A stretch of 21,044 nucleotides of DNA from Euplotes cf. woodruffi 2 WChen-2021 (GCA_021441665.1 JAGYYN010017641.1:1-21044), one strand, 5' to 3'. Positions 1 to 10,253 are shown, counted from the first letter of the stretch. A program made the numbers and translations. The notes: generated by a model not told the origin, from the sequence alone.

Positions 1-463
1 TGACGATTTCTCTGCAGTGATCATTGTAAGCTTTGACACCGATGGCATCATAGTCCTTTTTAGTTTTGAGCCCGAGCTTTTTGTCGATTTCGTATTCAAT
101 CGGCAATCCGTGGCAATCCCAGCCAAACCTCCTTTCCACGTATCTCTCATTCTGTGAAGCGTACCTTCACACAGTGTCTTTAATCGCGCCGACTGCGAGG
201 TGTCCGTAGTGTGGAAGTCCAGTTGCAAATGGAGGTCCATCATAAAAAGTATAAGGAGGAAAGTGTTTCGTGTTCTCCAGCTGCTTTTTAAATGCGTCGA
301 TCTTGTCCCAGTATGCGATAACCTTTTCTTCTTCCTTTGAAAAATCAGGTGAGTTATCGACTTTTGCAAAGCGTGAGTTCGCATAAAAACTCGTGTATAT
401 AAACCGCTTGCAGACGGGGCTAAACCTAAACCCCAGTTTTTTGCTGTACAACCTGTGGATCAT
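1..463 (-). CDS. Isoleucyl-tRNA synthetase, N-terminal part (cut by window edge)
   Basis: Charges tRNA-Ile with isoleucine. About 154 residues are present. The class I synthetase signature HxGH is seen as PHYGHL at about residues 84-89, and further on RRFGWDCHGLP and EIDKKLG match eukaryotic cytosolic IleRS. One in-frame TGA (167-169) sits in IKDTV-x-RYAS, where relatives have Thr or Pro; Cys fits better than Trp. The ATG at 463 is the first in frame. The first 35 or so residues (MIHRLYSKK..., rich in Arg/Lys/Ser with no acidic residue) resemble a mitochondrial targeting sequence placed before the usual cytosolic start region, so dual or mitochondrial targeting is possible. The gene continues leftward out of the window. 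Confidence 0.93.
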
Positions 464-464
464 A

Positions 465-474
465 TTTTTCAATA
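465..474 (-). other. Candidate chromosome breakage sequence (E-Cbs-like)
   Basis: TATTGAAAAA on the minus strand matches the Euplotes crassus E-Cbs consensus HATTGAAaHH fully. It lies directly upstream of the IleRS start. The motif is short and AT-rich, so chance matches are expected in this DNA. Confidence 0.3.
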
Positions 475-475
475 A

Positions 476-1261
476 TTATATTAGAATTTATTAGAATTCA
501 CTCGATTTATTTATTGATTTCCGGATTTGTATAAATCTTGCGTTAGATGCGCGGGTCAGTCACGGTGAGAATATGACAAGCAGAATCAGACGAATAAAGA
601 CATTAAATAGTTGTCCTTCACAGATCTAAAGCAAGAAGAATTCGGTGTCGCTTGCTTTTTGTATGCTTAACAGACATGATCGAAGTCACCAAGTGTTTAT
701 AAGCGAAATAAAATGACGTGTAAATAAAAAATTAAAAAATAATAATTGCGGACACCGGAATTTCCTACTGAGCAAAGCTCTTAAGATTTCTAAAATTAAA
801 AATATCTATGTGACTCAATATCTTAAGAAAATGGTAATATTACATATTTAAACAAAGAAATTTAGATTAAGTGAAGTGCTATAGTTCTTTTTAGATATTC
901 AGCTTTGCAAGTTATACAAGTGTATTTTAAATTTTGAGTTTTTGTGACGCAATTTCAGGTACTCAATCGAGTTACGTAACTGAATTCAATAACTATCATG
1001 TCATTTTAATTTGTCCAAGCAACCAATCAAAATTTGTGCACTAATTACGTTTTTTGTACAGATGATTTTGAATATGGTAAAAGCTTAGCTTCTAATTGAA
1101 TTTAATGCTTCATATTTAATATTTTAGCAATAAACATCTTTAATACTCTGATAAAATTATTATAAAATTGATAAAGCTAAATCTTCACGAAGTCCAACTT
1201 TTGAAGTTAAAAAGATTTTTACAATCAAAGTTTATATTCGAATTTTGTGATCTTGATAAAT
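476..1261. other. Intergenic stretch, no protein gene seen
   Basis: Between the IleRS start and the AP2 gene end. The part 540-680 is less AT-rich than its surroundings and holds a possible small RNA (separate entry). The rest, about 700-1261, is strongly AT-rich with stops in all frames and no sign of coding. It probably holds flanking or eliminated germline spacer. Confidence 0.5.
540..660 (+). ncRNA. Possible small RNA with a 3' hairpin and T-run
   Basis: The patch has higher GC than its flanks. AAAGCAAG (628-635) and CTTGCTTT (651-658) form a perfect 8-bp stem with a 15-nt loop, and the T-run at 656-660 overlaps the stem end, resembling a Pol III-type 3' end. I do not recognise the RNA family: no U6, 5S, SRP or C/D-box pattern was found, and no clear A or B box. 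The 5' limit is arbitrary. Confidence 0.25.
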
Positions 1262-2248
1262 CTATTGCTGTGAGTCAATTGGTTCAGCGATCAATATCTC
1301 AACATCTTTCTTAGTATATCTAAAATTAGTTTTTGCTTCCATTCCATGATAAAAAATAGCGAGTTTATCGTAAAGTTTTGCTGCGTCAATCTCAGTCTTG
1401 ATCCCACCAATGTAGAACTTCTTAAAATTTCCCATAATCATGACTTGCCACTTGTGCTTATTTTTGGATACGCCCCTGTACCTGGATCCAATAGTCTTGC
1501 TTCGATAATTTCTAGGTTTATATTTCTTCATCAGTGGGTGGATAACAACGTCATCGTCCTTGTAAGACTGCAGGAGTTGTGCGAGAACGTTCCTCCTCTG
1601 CTCGAAGTAAGCATTGCACATGCCTTCAGAGACCACTTGGTCTCCTTTCTTAGTGATCCTTGGATTATTTAGTCGATACTTGATAAATTCCTTTTCTTTA
1701 TTGCTTGAAACGTTTTGGGGGTCATCATCGACCAGATTCTTAGGAATCCAGGACTTCTCCCCAAAGGCTTTGGGCTTCTGGTCGCATTCAGAGTCAGACT
1801 TGTTTATTTGTAATCATTGATCGTCCTTTGACTCCTCCTCTATCGGGATATAGCATTGGTGATCTTCTGACTTAATGTCTGCTTTCGAAGGCTTCGGTGA
1901 AGATATGTAACTCCTGAACATTTGCTTTCCAACTTGTGAATGATTCGCGAAAAACACGTCGAATTCTCTCAGGCTTTCAGGATTTTGGCTTTGAGCGGTG
2001 TCGAAAGCTTGAATCAGAACTTGCCTATAAAACAATTAGTTGTGACGTACGTTCTCTTTTTGCTAAAAATATGCTTTAAATTTAGTGATTTGTACAAATC
2101 CATTTTTAGTTATCAGAATTGTGTAAAAGACGCGTGACTTAAATACTGATGTGAAAAATTCTTACCCTAAATCCTCAATCAACAGCTCATTGTCAATTGT
2201 GCATGACAACTGAAGCATTTTGTTCCTAAAGTGTCTGATAGTCTGCAT
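1262..2248 (-). CDS. AP2/ERF-domain DNA-binding protein
   Basis: Two exons, about 281 residues. Exon 1 starts at ATG 2248 and ends at 2166. The intron 2025-2165 (141 nt) has GTAAGA and TATAG ends, and joining gives the uninterrupted LIEDLGQVLIQAFDTAQ. An in-frame TGA at 1814-1816 is sense. The AP2 domain is at about residues 208-265: SRYRGVSKNKHKWQVMI, then YIGGIKTEIDAAKLYDKLAI, with the usual YRGV, W, and A-A--YD pattern of the three-stranded sheet and helix. AP2 domains bind DNA in plant, apicomplexan and ciliate regulators, so a nuclear role is likely; the target is unknown. The N-terminal 200 residues are unrecognised and partly acidic. Confidence 0.82.
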
Positions 2249-2504
2249 AAGTAAATTTATTGAAATGATATTATAATTACAATTTCAACAAATATTTATA
2301 GTCAGATCTGCTTTAATAATAAAAATACAATATGCGATCAAATTTAATATTATTAAATAATATTATCAACTTTTAAAATATTACACTTTTTGCATTTGGT
2401 AATAATTCAAAATACTATGAGATATTTAATTACGAAGTAATTTTTGTGAAAACATAATTTTTTTAAGGTTATTTTTATTGAGTTATAATTTAATGCATAA
2501 TATA

Positions 2505-4045
2505 TTACTCATCTTCTTCTCCATCTTGTGGCTTTCCAGTATCGTTTAACTGACCACAAAACATTCTAAAGTTTCTGTAAATTTGAGCAAAGTCAGCAAG
2601 CGGTCCTTTTTTCTTTCTGAATGAAATGCAATACTTTTGTTCAGTGCCAGCGTTTTCATCGACATCTTCAAGGCACTCTTCATCATCCGAGTCTACAAGT
2701 GTGCCTTCCTCTTGTTCTTTACTGTTTTCTTTAACTTTCTGAATTTCGACTACAAAATCAACAATATTTTCCTCTTCAGAAGCCATTTGCACTGTTGCTT
2801 TGTACTGATTTTTAGCAATGTCACACTCGATGTTCTTTTGCTTCACAAAGTTGATCAGAGCACCAAGGAGGATGTTAGGTTTGAAGCTTGAGAAAAACTC
2901 AGTCAGTTTTGGAATCGTGCCATCATACACCTTGATCTTTCTGAGTTGAGCGTCTTCCTCCCACTCATCATCACCTCCTCGTTCGTTTTCAACATAGGCA
3001 TTTTGATGTCCTTCGATGATTTCATCTTCGTCGATTTCTTCGTCATCGCCACTCATTCTTTTGTTGATTTCTCGCCTTCTGAGTTCCAGTTCTTTTCTGA
3101 CTTCTTCTTCGGTCGCGACTGGGCCCTTGAGCCAAGGATGCTCTTTAATCTCGTCGACAGTGAATCTTCGCTGGAAATCATACTTGAGCATAGTTGTTAC
3201 CAAGTGGAAGTAGTCTTCGCTGATTGTTCCTAAATCGAGGTTGAGAATGTTTGCGATGATAGTCCAGTACTCTTCATACTCCTTCTTTCTGAAGTATCTG
3301 TAGAGATAGTCATTTGACTCAGCGCTTTTGTGAGTCGGCATCATCCCCATCACTAATACAAAAAGGATAACTCCCGCTGCGAAGAGGTCAGCACAGATGC
3401 CGATGTAAGCGTTTTTCTCAAGCATCTCTGGAGGCATGTATCTTTCAGTCCCAACTCTGGTGTACATCACTCCTCCTCCATAGGAAGACTCTACAGTTGT
3501 TGAAAGGCCAAAGTCAGCAATTTTGAGATTAAAATTTTCATCAAGAAGCAAGTTCTCGAGTTTTAAGTCTCTGTGGACAACATTGTTGCTGTGCATGAAC
3601 TCGATTGCATTGATCAGCTGGATGAAGTAGTATCTTGCAATAGGCTCAGAGAATCCTTTGTTAACTGCGAAGATGTAGTTGAACAAATCTCCTCCTTTTG
3701 CGAGTTCTAATACGACTGTAAGCACTTCTTTCTCGACACCTGACTTCTGAACGAGTTTTGCTTCCCAATTGTAGTCTATCAGCTGGATTACATTTGGGTG
3801 TTTGGGTAACTTTTGCAATCTTTGCACTTCGTTGCTCATCAGGATGAGGAAGAGTCTAAGATCAAAATCTTCTTGGTCTTTTGCATCATCGATGTACATC
3901 AGTTTCATTGCGTATTGTTTATTAGTCTCCGTATCAACTGCTATTTTGACTCTAAACAGGTGTTAAACCAGCCTCGTGCTTACTTAGAGTTCCACCCTTC
4001 GCCAAGCGTTTTACCGAGCGAATATTTTCCGACTATTGAAGGCAT
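2505..4045 (-). CDS. Ser/Thr protein kinase, SNF1/AMPK- or CAMK-like
   Basis: About 502 residues in two exons. The intron 3952-3983 (32 nt, GTAAGC...TTTAG) splits the Gly-rich loop; splicing gives LGKTLGEGWNSKVKIAVD followed by the ATP-anchoring Lys in QYAMKLM. Catalytic motifs are intact: HRDLKLENLLLD, DFGLS, and the PPEM form of APE, with VGTERYMPPEM as the activation segment. An acidic linker (DDEEIDEDE) follows the kinase domain. The C-terminal 140 residues (FKPNILLGALINFVKQK... then YCISFRKKKGPLADF) resemble the regulatory KA1/NAF-type fold of SNF1-family kinases, though this is a weak call. No in-frame TGA occurs. Start is ATG 4045, the first Met ahead of the kinase fold. Confidence 0.93.
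3952..3983 (-). other. 32-nt intron inside the kinase Gly-rich loop
   Basis: GT-AG ends. Without splicing a TAA interrupts the frame; with splicing the conserved GEGxxSKVK loop is complete. Confidence 0.9.
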
Positions 4046-4687
4046 TTTTATTGATTTATTAGTTCAATTTCGATTCTTTTAAATTACACTCGTAAGATGA
4101 AGTATGGTGGGCAGGCAGTCACCAGAACATGCACGTACTTACTATTTTTGGCCTTGCTGCTTTGTAAAAATAAACAAAGTAGGAGTGGATTTGGTGCAAA
4201 ATTAATTTACTTTCGCTAAAATTACTCAATTAATTAGTCTATCTGATCTTTCAAAGAAAAAATAAGCAGAATATTTTTTTAAAATCTGTATCTTTAATAT
4301 TTAATGAATCAGTATAAAGCACTTAAATTCAATATTACTTGAGGGATTTTATTCGCTGTGAAATTTCAATAGATTTTGTAAGCTTATCACTTAATCGTAA
4401 AGAAATAATGAAGGCTCAATTTTCCAGTCTTTCATTAAAAAGTTAACTAAAATAATTTTATTTGACTACTTTTCGAACAACAACAGCTCGTCATCACAAC
4501 AAATTTTGATTTAAGTAAAAATATTACATTGAAAATAATTTGGTAAATTAGGTAGTTTTAATGTTAATTGAGGACTGATAAATTTATCATTCGAATACAT
4601 TAACAGCTTATTATTTTAGTATCCAACTGACAGAAAGATAAAATAAAGCATAAAGTCTGGACTACGGTTGTAACAACAGTCAAGCAA
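4046..4687. other. Intergenic AT-rich stretch
   Basis: Apart from one short plus-strand reading frame at 4097-4222 nothing coding is evident. Two full matches to the E-Cbs consensus lie at 4362-4371 (minus) and 4527-4536 (plus). This may include germline spacer. Confidence 0.4.
4097..4222 (+). CDS. Possible 41-residue single-pass membrane peptide
   Basis: ATG 4097 opens a 41-codon frame: MKYGGQAVTRTCTY, a hydrophobic core LLFLALLLC, then a basic tail CKNKQSRSGFGAK. This is the shape of a signal-anchor micropeptide. It sits 51 bp from the divergent kinase start and is more GC-rich than the DNA after it. A GTACTTACT donor-like site inside could instead mark a first exon whose remainder I could not find. 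No family recognised. Confidence 0.28.
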
Positions 4688-5022
4688 TTAGTAGTTGTTT
4701 GGATTTGGAATAAACTGTCTGTTGTTTGGGGCGAGTCCTGAGCTCATCATTATATTCGAAATCAACCTCTGCGCTTCATTCATGTCATTATTAGACTGAC
4801 TGTTAAACAAAGTATTCTATGATAACTTATTACAAGATAATTCATACTTGTTGGCTATTCAGCTGCATCGCTGAGTAATTTAAACTTGGTAGCTGATTTG
4901 ATGCGTTTACAGGCGCCTCTTCATAGCCTTGATAAGGCTGTCTGCTTGCCTGGACTATATTTTACTTACTCACTATTTCTAAGATACTGACTCAAAGCAA
5001 AAAGAAATATGAAGTAAATCAT
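4688..5022 (-). CDS. Small secreted-type protein, Asn/Gln-rich
   Basis: Three exons and 88 residues. Exon 1 (ATG 5022) encodes MIYFIFLFAL, a signal-peptide-like hydrophobic start. Intron 1 is 4955-4991 (37 nt, GTCAGT...TATAG); a 19-nt alternative starting at 4973 is also in frame and gives 94 residues. Intron 2 is 4817-4847 (31 nt, GTATGA...CATAG). The mature part is polar: QASRQPYQGYEEAPVNASNQ, later NNDMNEAQRLISNIMMSS, ending NRQFIPNPNNY. No Cys is present, so it is not a typical Euplotes pheromone. No family recognised. The exact join of exon 1 is uncertain; exons 2 and 3 are convincing. Confidence 0.6.
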
Positions 5023-5251
5023 TAGTTGGATTTGGAATTGTAAAAATGTAGTTTTTCAATTAAAATCATTTTTTAAGACTTAGTATTTAATCAGTATATT
5101 ATATCCTTCACATATGGCATAATATGCAGATTAATAATGTTGCCGAACGGTCGTAAATTTAGTATAATATTCACATCAAGTTAAGCTGCAAATGCAACTA
5201 AATTACGAGATTGTTTACTAAAAATCTAATATATTCATATCATATTCTTTA
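5023..5251. other. AT-rich spacer with an E-Cbs-like motif
   Basis: Non-coding. AATTGAAAAA on the minus strand (5052-5061) matches the E-Cbs consensus and lies 30 bp upstream of the small secreted-protein start. Confidence 0.3.
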
Positions 5252-5990
5252 TCAAATGCTTTTTAAAGAGATTTTACTAGCTTGTTGTTGAATTAGCATG
5301 TTTCTCAAGAAACTGTTTTCTTCATTGACGACATTTACTCTTTCAAGGACTTGAGTAAATAGAATTTTCAGGCTTTCAATGCTATTTTGAAGTGTTTTAA
5401 TTTTTTCGTCAAGATTTTCAAGCGTTGGAGGTTTCATTTGGTTGTTTTCTGCATCTACTATACAAATAAATAGTGTTTATAAGACCACTAAAAAGCATAA
5501 TAAGTAAATTAATAATTAAAGATACAAAGACAGGTGAATGATTACCTATCTCTTCCTTTGACTCTTCAATATGCAGCTGGTCAGCATTGTCTGAGCCTTC
5601 ATCATTGGCTACATCATTGACTGCTGAGAGTACCAAAGCTTCGTTGATGGTTGCTGTTTGTTGCGAACCACTCGTTTGAATTCCAGTCGGATTATTCGCA
5701 ATCGTCTCTTGAAACGGAGACTTAATAAACTCTCCGTCAGGCTTATAAACGATTTTATTTCACGCGAGAGCGAGTGACGAGATCTGCCAAGCAGATGCGA
5801 ACTTTGACGATGTCAGTATATACTTTTCATGATCTGGGAGGAACTTGATATGTTTGATTTTCTGCTCGTAGTTGAGCAGCACCCAGCACTTGACTCACAG
5901 AACCTGGCGATTGGACTTAGACTTGATGCTAATGATCTCTTTGATGAAGTCGTCCCACTCTTCGGAATCCTTCTTAATGTAGTCCTTCAT
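5252..5990 (-). CDS. Unknown protein with C-terminal coiled coil
   Basis: Two exons, 216 residues. ATG 5990 opens MKDYIKKDSEEWDDFI. The intron 5458-5545 (88 nt, GTAATC...TATAG) joins EESKEEI to VDAENNQMKPP. Two in-frame TGA codons occur in the first exon, in QVL-x-VKCWVLL and LALA-x-NKIVY. The C-terminal part (LENLDEKIKTLQNSIESLK... VVNEENSFLRNML) has a heptad-like leucine pattern and is probably a coiled coil. The N-terminal 95 residues look globular but I do not recognise them. The start is 72 bp from the divergent WKF-domain gene. Confidence 0.75.
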
Positions 5991-6062
5991 TGCTGATGAT
6001 AATTTTATCAACAAAAGCAAATAATAAGCGAAAAATGAGTGTTTATTGCAATATTTAATTCA

Positions 6063-6571
6063 ATGCCGACAAATAAAAAGAAGAAGAGGTCTAAAAAGAG
6101 ACAACAGAAGCTAAAGGAGAAAGCGCAGGAGGAGAACTTGACTTATGAAGAGATGCTCACACTTGTAGAAGAGTCCGAGGCGAGAAAGGAATCCCTTAAC
6201 TACCTCTCTCAGTGGAAACACAATAAAGACGAGTGGAAGTGAGTTCTATTTCATCATAATTTCTCCGCTTGCAATCGGTGTAATGTTTTTGTAGGTTTTG
6301 AAAGACCAGAGAGCGATGGTTAGTCAGGAATATGTTCTCGGTCGAAAAGATTCCGACTGCGCACTTCAAAATTCTGGTCAAGTATTTGCAGGGGATGTTC
6401 AAAAACAAGTACAGGAATATGATCGTGGAAAATAGCAAAAAGATGGTCGAAAGCGATGATAATATCAAACTTGAACATATACATGATAAACTTGACGAAG
6501 AATCGAAAGAACAGATGAAACAATTAAAGAAAAAGAGAGCTTTGAAAATTTTAGAGAAGATGATCGAATAA
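6063..6571 (+). CDS. WKF-domain protein (C7orf50-like)
   Basis: Two exons, 150 residues. The N-terminus is very basic (TNKKKKRSKKRQQKLKEK), typical of nucleolar proteins. The intron 6239-6294 (56 nt, GTGAGT...TGTAG) falls inside the signature; splicing gives DEWKF-x-KTRERWLVRNM, where x is TGA (6299-6301). Human C7orf50 has WKFQKTRQTWLL here, followed by a conserved helix that matches AHFKILVKYLQGMFKNKYRN. The family (Pfam WKF, DUF2373) is linked to the nucleolus and ribosome biogenesis, but its biochemical role is not established. The ATG at 6063 is the only Met before the basic region. Confidence 0.85.
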
Positions 6572-6604
6572 TTTCCAATATATTCAATAATTGATGTTGA
6601 AAGA

Positions 6605-6929
6605 TTATTGATCGAAACTATTAAGCTTTTCTTCTATCTTTTTAATAGATAGAGTTGTTATTCCATTTGCGATTTGGTACATCATGAGTCTTGAAGCAAC
6701 ATAACTTTTTTCTGAACATCGTTTAGCACATTGCTTTTCTTCAGCTGTCATTGAGGCAGACTCTGTTTTGCTTAAGCACAAATGAGCACATGCCTCTCCA
6801 GAATTAATAATGTATTTGAGTTCATTATTTTCTTCTTATTAAATTTCTTTCATTAATATCGATAGAAGAAGTTTGTGATTTTTTAGCTAAAATATTAAAA
6901 TTTGGCTTAAGGATTTGATTGGAATACAT
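6605..6929 (-). CDS. Small Tim chaperone (Tim9/10 family), +1 frameshift
   Basis: About 107 residues. The frame from ATG 6929 runs 34 codons to AAA-TAA (6825-6830); skipping one T continues into NELKYIINSGEACAHLC... with twin CX3C motifs, CAHLC and CAKRC, 15 residues apart. That spacing and the Glu/Lys-rich loop between them are the signature of the small Tim chaperones that carry hydrophobic precursors across the mitochondrial intermembrane space. The upstream part (MYSNQILKPNFNIL...) is not conserved. No GT-AG intron removes the stop in a consistent frame. It ends only 33 bp from the convergent WKF gene. Confidence 0.8.
6825..6830 (-). other. +1 programmed frameshift site AAA-TAA
   Basis: The ribosome is inferred to read AAA and then AAT in the +1 frame, skipping one base. 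AAA-TAA is the commonest shifty stop in Euplotes. Confidence 0.75.
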
Positions 6930-7040
6930 GTTTATCAATATTTTTATAATTTATCTCAAAAGTCCCCTTTTATGACAAATATTTAAACTTAACTAAAAAT
7001 GAAATTTATATTAAATTTTTTAAATAAGCAAAAAACTAAT

Positions 7041-7050
7041 AATTTCAATA
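7041..7050 (-). other. E-Cbs-like motif
   Basis: TATTGAAATT on the minus strand, a full match to HATTGAAaHH. It sits between the divergent small Tim and CTFxP genes, in an otherwise empty 283-bp AT-rich gap. Confidence 0.28.
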
Positions 7051-7212
7051 TTAATCACTAGTTTTTAATACCTCACGTGAATCATGAGCACTAAACTTTC
7101 CAAATTGAGTATTTATAAAATAATTGAGACCCAATCAATAACTCTTAATTTTTTTTGCATTTTTTGAGATTAAGTTTAATAAGCAACCAATATAGAATAA
7201 ATATTAACAATC

Positions 7213-10211
7213 ATGAAGAACAACGCACAGAGAGGATACAGCGAGTACCTAAATTTTAAACTACTATCAATCTAAATCCCCTTTTCCTCTAATCAATTCC
7301 TCAAAATTCAAACACTCGGTACAAAGAATACTCGCCGCAGAAAGAAATCGAAGACGACGACGACTTCGACATTAACGACGAATGGCAAGAAGGCGAGTTC
7401 GACGAAAACGTATCCCACGCGTCCTCCAGAGCTGCCAATACTATCGTCGATGCAATGCGGGAGACGAAGTTTAGAAACCAGGACGTCGAAAGAGACAGCG
7501 GAAACCGACCCAGTCCCCCTCAAAGAGCCACCAACTACAACTACCGCGTTGTGTCGAATGAAGACTACGCCCAAGACGGCAACGCATATGAAGAAGGCGA
7601 CTATCTCGTCGTCGGAGAGGAAGTCGTCGTCGAGGAAGAGCAAGCGGATCCTGAGGTGCACCGAGATTTCAAAAGCGCTTATAATAAGCTCGTAGAAAAA
7701 ATCCATTTAGAGCAAGGTAACGACTTGCTCCTCAACCCTGATGAGTACCTCGAAGCGATGAAGAAGAAAGAACTCAGAAAACAGCTCAAAGAACGGACTG
7801 ACGGCAAGATTAAAGAATTCAATGAAAACAAACGCAGAAAAATGGAGCTGATTAAGCAAGAAAAAGACAAAAGGGAAGTTGAAGAATGAACATTCGCGCC
7901 TCAACTCATCACGAGATATAATGTGCAAAGAAGGAACTTCGATCAGTTCTTAGAAGACCAGAGAAAACATGAAGAAAACAAAGCTCTCAAAAGAAATATT
8001 ATTCTCGAGCACGAATCTCAAATCGAAATGGGGGTTATTTATCATCCTGAAATCAACGAGAACTCTCGTAAGATTTTGATGAATAGAAAAGACGCGGATA
8101 AGCCTGTGCATGAAAGACTTTACGGGATCAGCAAGCAATCCAAGATTAGTAAAATTATCAGTGATGCTGAGTCTCACATCGCACTAAGATCTGAGGGTGA
8201 AGGGCTGTCAAATCTGCCGGCAAAATCAGTTATAAAAAGCGATCAGGAAACCTTTGCTCCAAAAATCAACCAAAGGTCAAAGGACATTGTACGAGATAAG
8301 CCTGTCCAAGAACTGCTTTATAACGATGCTCTCAGACGGAAGGATATGACCGAGCTGAGACAGCAGAAGACTAACATTAAAGAGATGAATAAGAGAAGCA
8401 GAGAGCTCAACGAAAGCAACATCGAGTACCTCATTCATAGATTTAACAAGGAATTTGAACCAACATTCGAAGCCGTTATTAAGCAAAGCGAAGAAGAACA
8501 AACTGAAATGCTAAATTACAGACAACTTGGAGAACTACTATTTGATATGGGCTTCCTATCAGGCACCGCATCCTCTGAATCAGAAGAAAGGATTCTTCTT
8601 TCCTCTATGTGGACTGGGCTTGGAGGCGCACAAAACGAAGGAGTCAATAAAGAAGTTGTCAGAGCATTTTTGCTTGCTGCAGAAGGAGTTAAAATCACTG
8701 ATTCTGTTAAGGCTCCTACCGAAGAAGAATTTGGAGTCATGAAGGATGGAGAGTTCTATCCTGACTGCCCTAAAATTTCAAAGCATTTTAAACTGATGTA
8801 TTTAAATAGAATTAGATTCTGTCGTGAGGCAAATAACCGCAAAAGAAAGATTGAATCTGAGGCAAATCAAAACTGCACTTTCCAGCCAGTGCTCTCAGAC
8901 ACGACTCAAAGCCTGGCCCAAAAATACAGACAGAAGATTGCAGATAATGTTGAGGGAGGAAGGATTACAGTCCTGGATATCCTCACAGCTCAAACAACCA
9001 GAGACCAGTGGATTGAAGAGACTAAAAAGGAAATGGAAATGAGGGCAGCTCAAGAGTGAACATTCCACCCAATTACTAATGATCACATTCCTGTAAGACA
9101 AGACGAGTCTATGCAGTCAACTGGTGATAAGTGATTTGATCTGTTCTTGCTCGCGTCAACTAAACAAAAGAATAAGGTTGATAAAAGTAAAGAAGAGTAC
9201 GAATTCGAAAAATATGGCCAAGAATGCACTTTCCAGCCTAACACAAGAAAGGAAATCAAGCGAGACGTTGATAAGTCACATTTTATCAACCAAAGAGCTA
9301 TTCAAGATAACCTCGAAAGAATGAAAAAGGCAAGAGAGGACAGAGAATTTAAAAAGAAGATGACTGAGAGAGGATATGGAGGTCCAACTACTTCTGCTGC
9401 AGCAAAGCCTACCCAACCAAAACAAGCTCCAAAAAGACCAGTTAATTATACAAGGCCAGTTAAAGAATCAAAGGTGAGTACTAAGGCTCATGAAGAACAA
9501 AAACAAAAGAAGGAAGAGGCAAAAGAAACTGCTAAACTTCAAAATGCATCAAAGAGAAGAACACCACAGGAAAGAAACGCGGTAGCGAGAGCAACTAAGA
9601 GTTCTCAAGCTAAAAATTCTACAAATCCTCCTCCTGTTTCGAAACCAGCCCCAAAAGCGTCTAAACCAACTAGAGAAGCTCAGCGAAAGCAATTTGAGGA
9701 GCAAGAAAAGGAGCAATTCGGTGCAAATCTGGAAATATATAAAGAAATTCCTGATCAAGAAGTCGAGCAAGTTGAAGATAGATACGATAATCATGTTGAT
9801 CCAGAACCAATGCACAACGACGACATCGACCAAGATGACATTGCACAGTACGCTAACCAAGAATCTCCAGATTATGGAGTACACTCCGACAACGAGGCAG
9901 AAGATGATCAAGATAACGATCAAAGATTTGCAAATGAAAATGACGAAGAACAAGAGGAACAACCAAGCCAAGATGAAGAAGGCAACCCACTACTCTTCGT
10001 CGATGTCAATCTCGGACCAGGCAGATCAGAAAGAATCGTTGTCTACGAAGGAGACACAGCTGAGCAACTCGCTGATGAGTTTACTAAAAAGCACGGATTA
10101 GACGGCAACCTAAAAGAGAAATTGGTAGACTTGCTTGAAAAACAAATTGCTGGGTTACTTGGTATAATTGATGAGGAACATACATCAAACGATACCGAAA
10201 ATCATGACTAA
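7213..10211 (+). CDS. Large CTFxP-repeat protein, probably cytoskeletal
   Basis: After removal of the IES at 7246-7319 the frame is continuous from ATG 7213 to TAA 10211, about 974 residues, with three sense TGA codons (7887-7889, 9057-9059, 9132-9134). Repeats of the form (E/N)CTFxP occur at QNCTFQP, QECTFQP, and twice with TGA at the Cys position (E-x-TFAP, E-x-TFHP); a related QETFAPKIN also occurs. These repeats, each followed by basic and RLY-type segments (HERLYGISK), are common in large ciliate and kinetoplastid structural proteins of unknown role. The N-terminus is acidic (IEDDDDFDINDEW), the middle is charged and helical, and 9380-9690 is basic and Pro/Ala/Lys-rich. The C-terminus (LLFVDVNLGPGRSERIVVYE) looks like a small globular domain. 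Confidence 0.85.
7246..7319 (+). other. 74-bp IES in the CTFxP gene (repeat GTAC)
   Basis: Direct repeat GTAC at 7245-7248 and 7319-7322. The insert contains stops and has no usable AG end. Its removal joins RGYSEY to KEYSPQKE in frame. The ends are also inverted, TACC and GGTA. Confidence 0.72.
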
Positions 10212-10253
10212 TTGTTTTCAAATATTCAAAATTTAGTTTTTGCGTATTCAACA

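Noticed and set aside
6825-6930. Upstream exon joined by an intron in the small Tim gene
   Set aside because: Candidate acceptors (TAAG, GAAG) require a phase-1 donor that I could not find; the AAA-TAA shift explains the frames directly.
7246-7360. GT-AG intron starting at GTACCT in the CTFxP gene
   Set aside because: Every AG acceptor tried gives the wrong phase or an immediate stop; the GTAC repeat join gives a clean frame.
7308-7706. Minus-strand 132-codon frame opposite the CTFxP gene
   Set aside because: A shadow of the acidic N-terminal region; hydrophobic composition comes from reverse-reading GAC/GAA codons.
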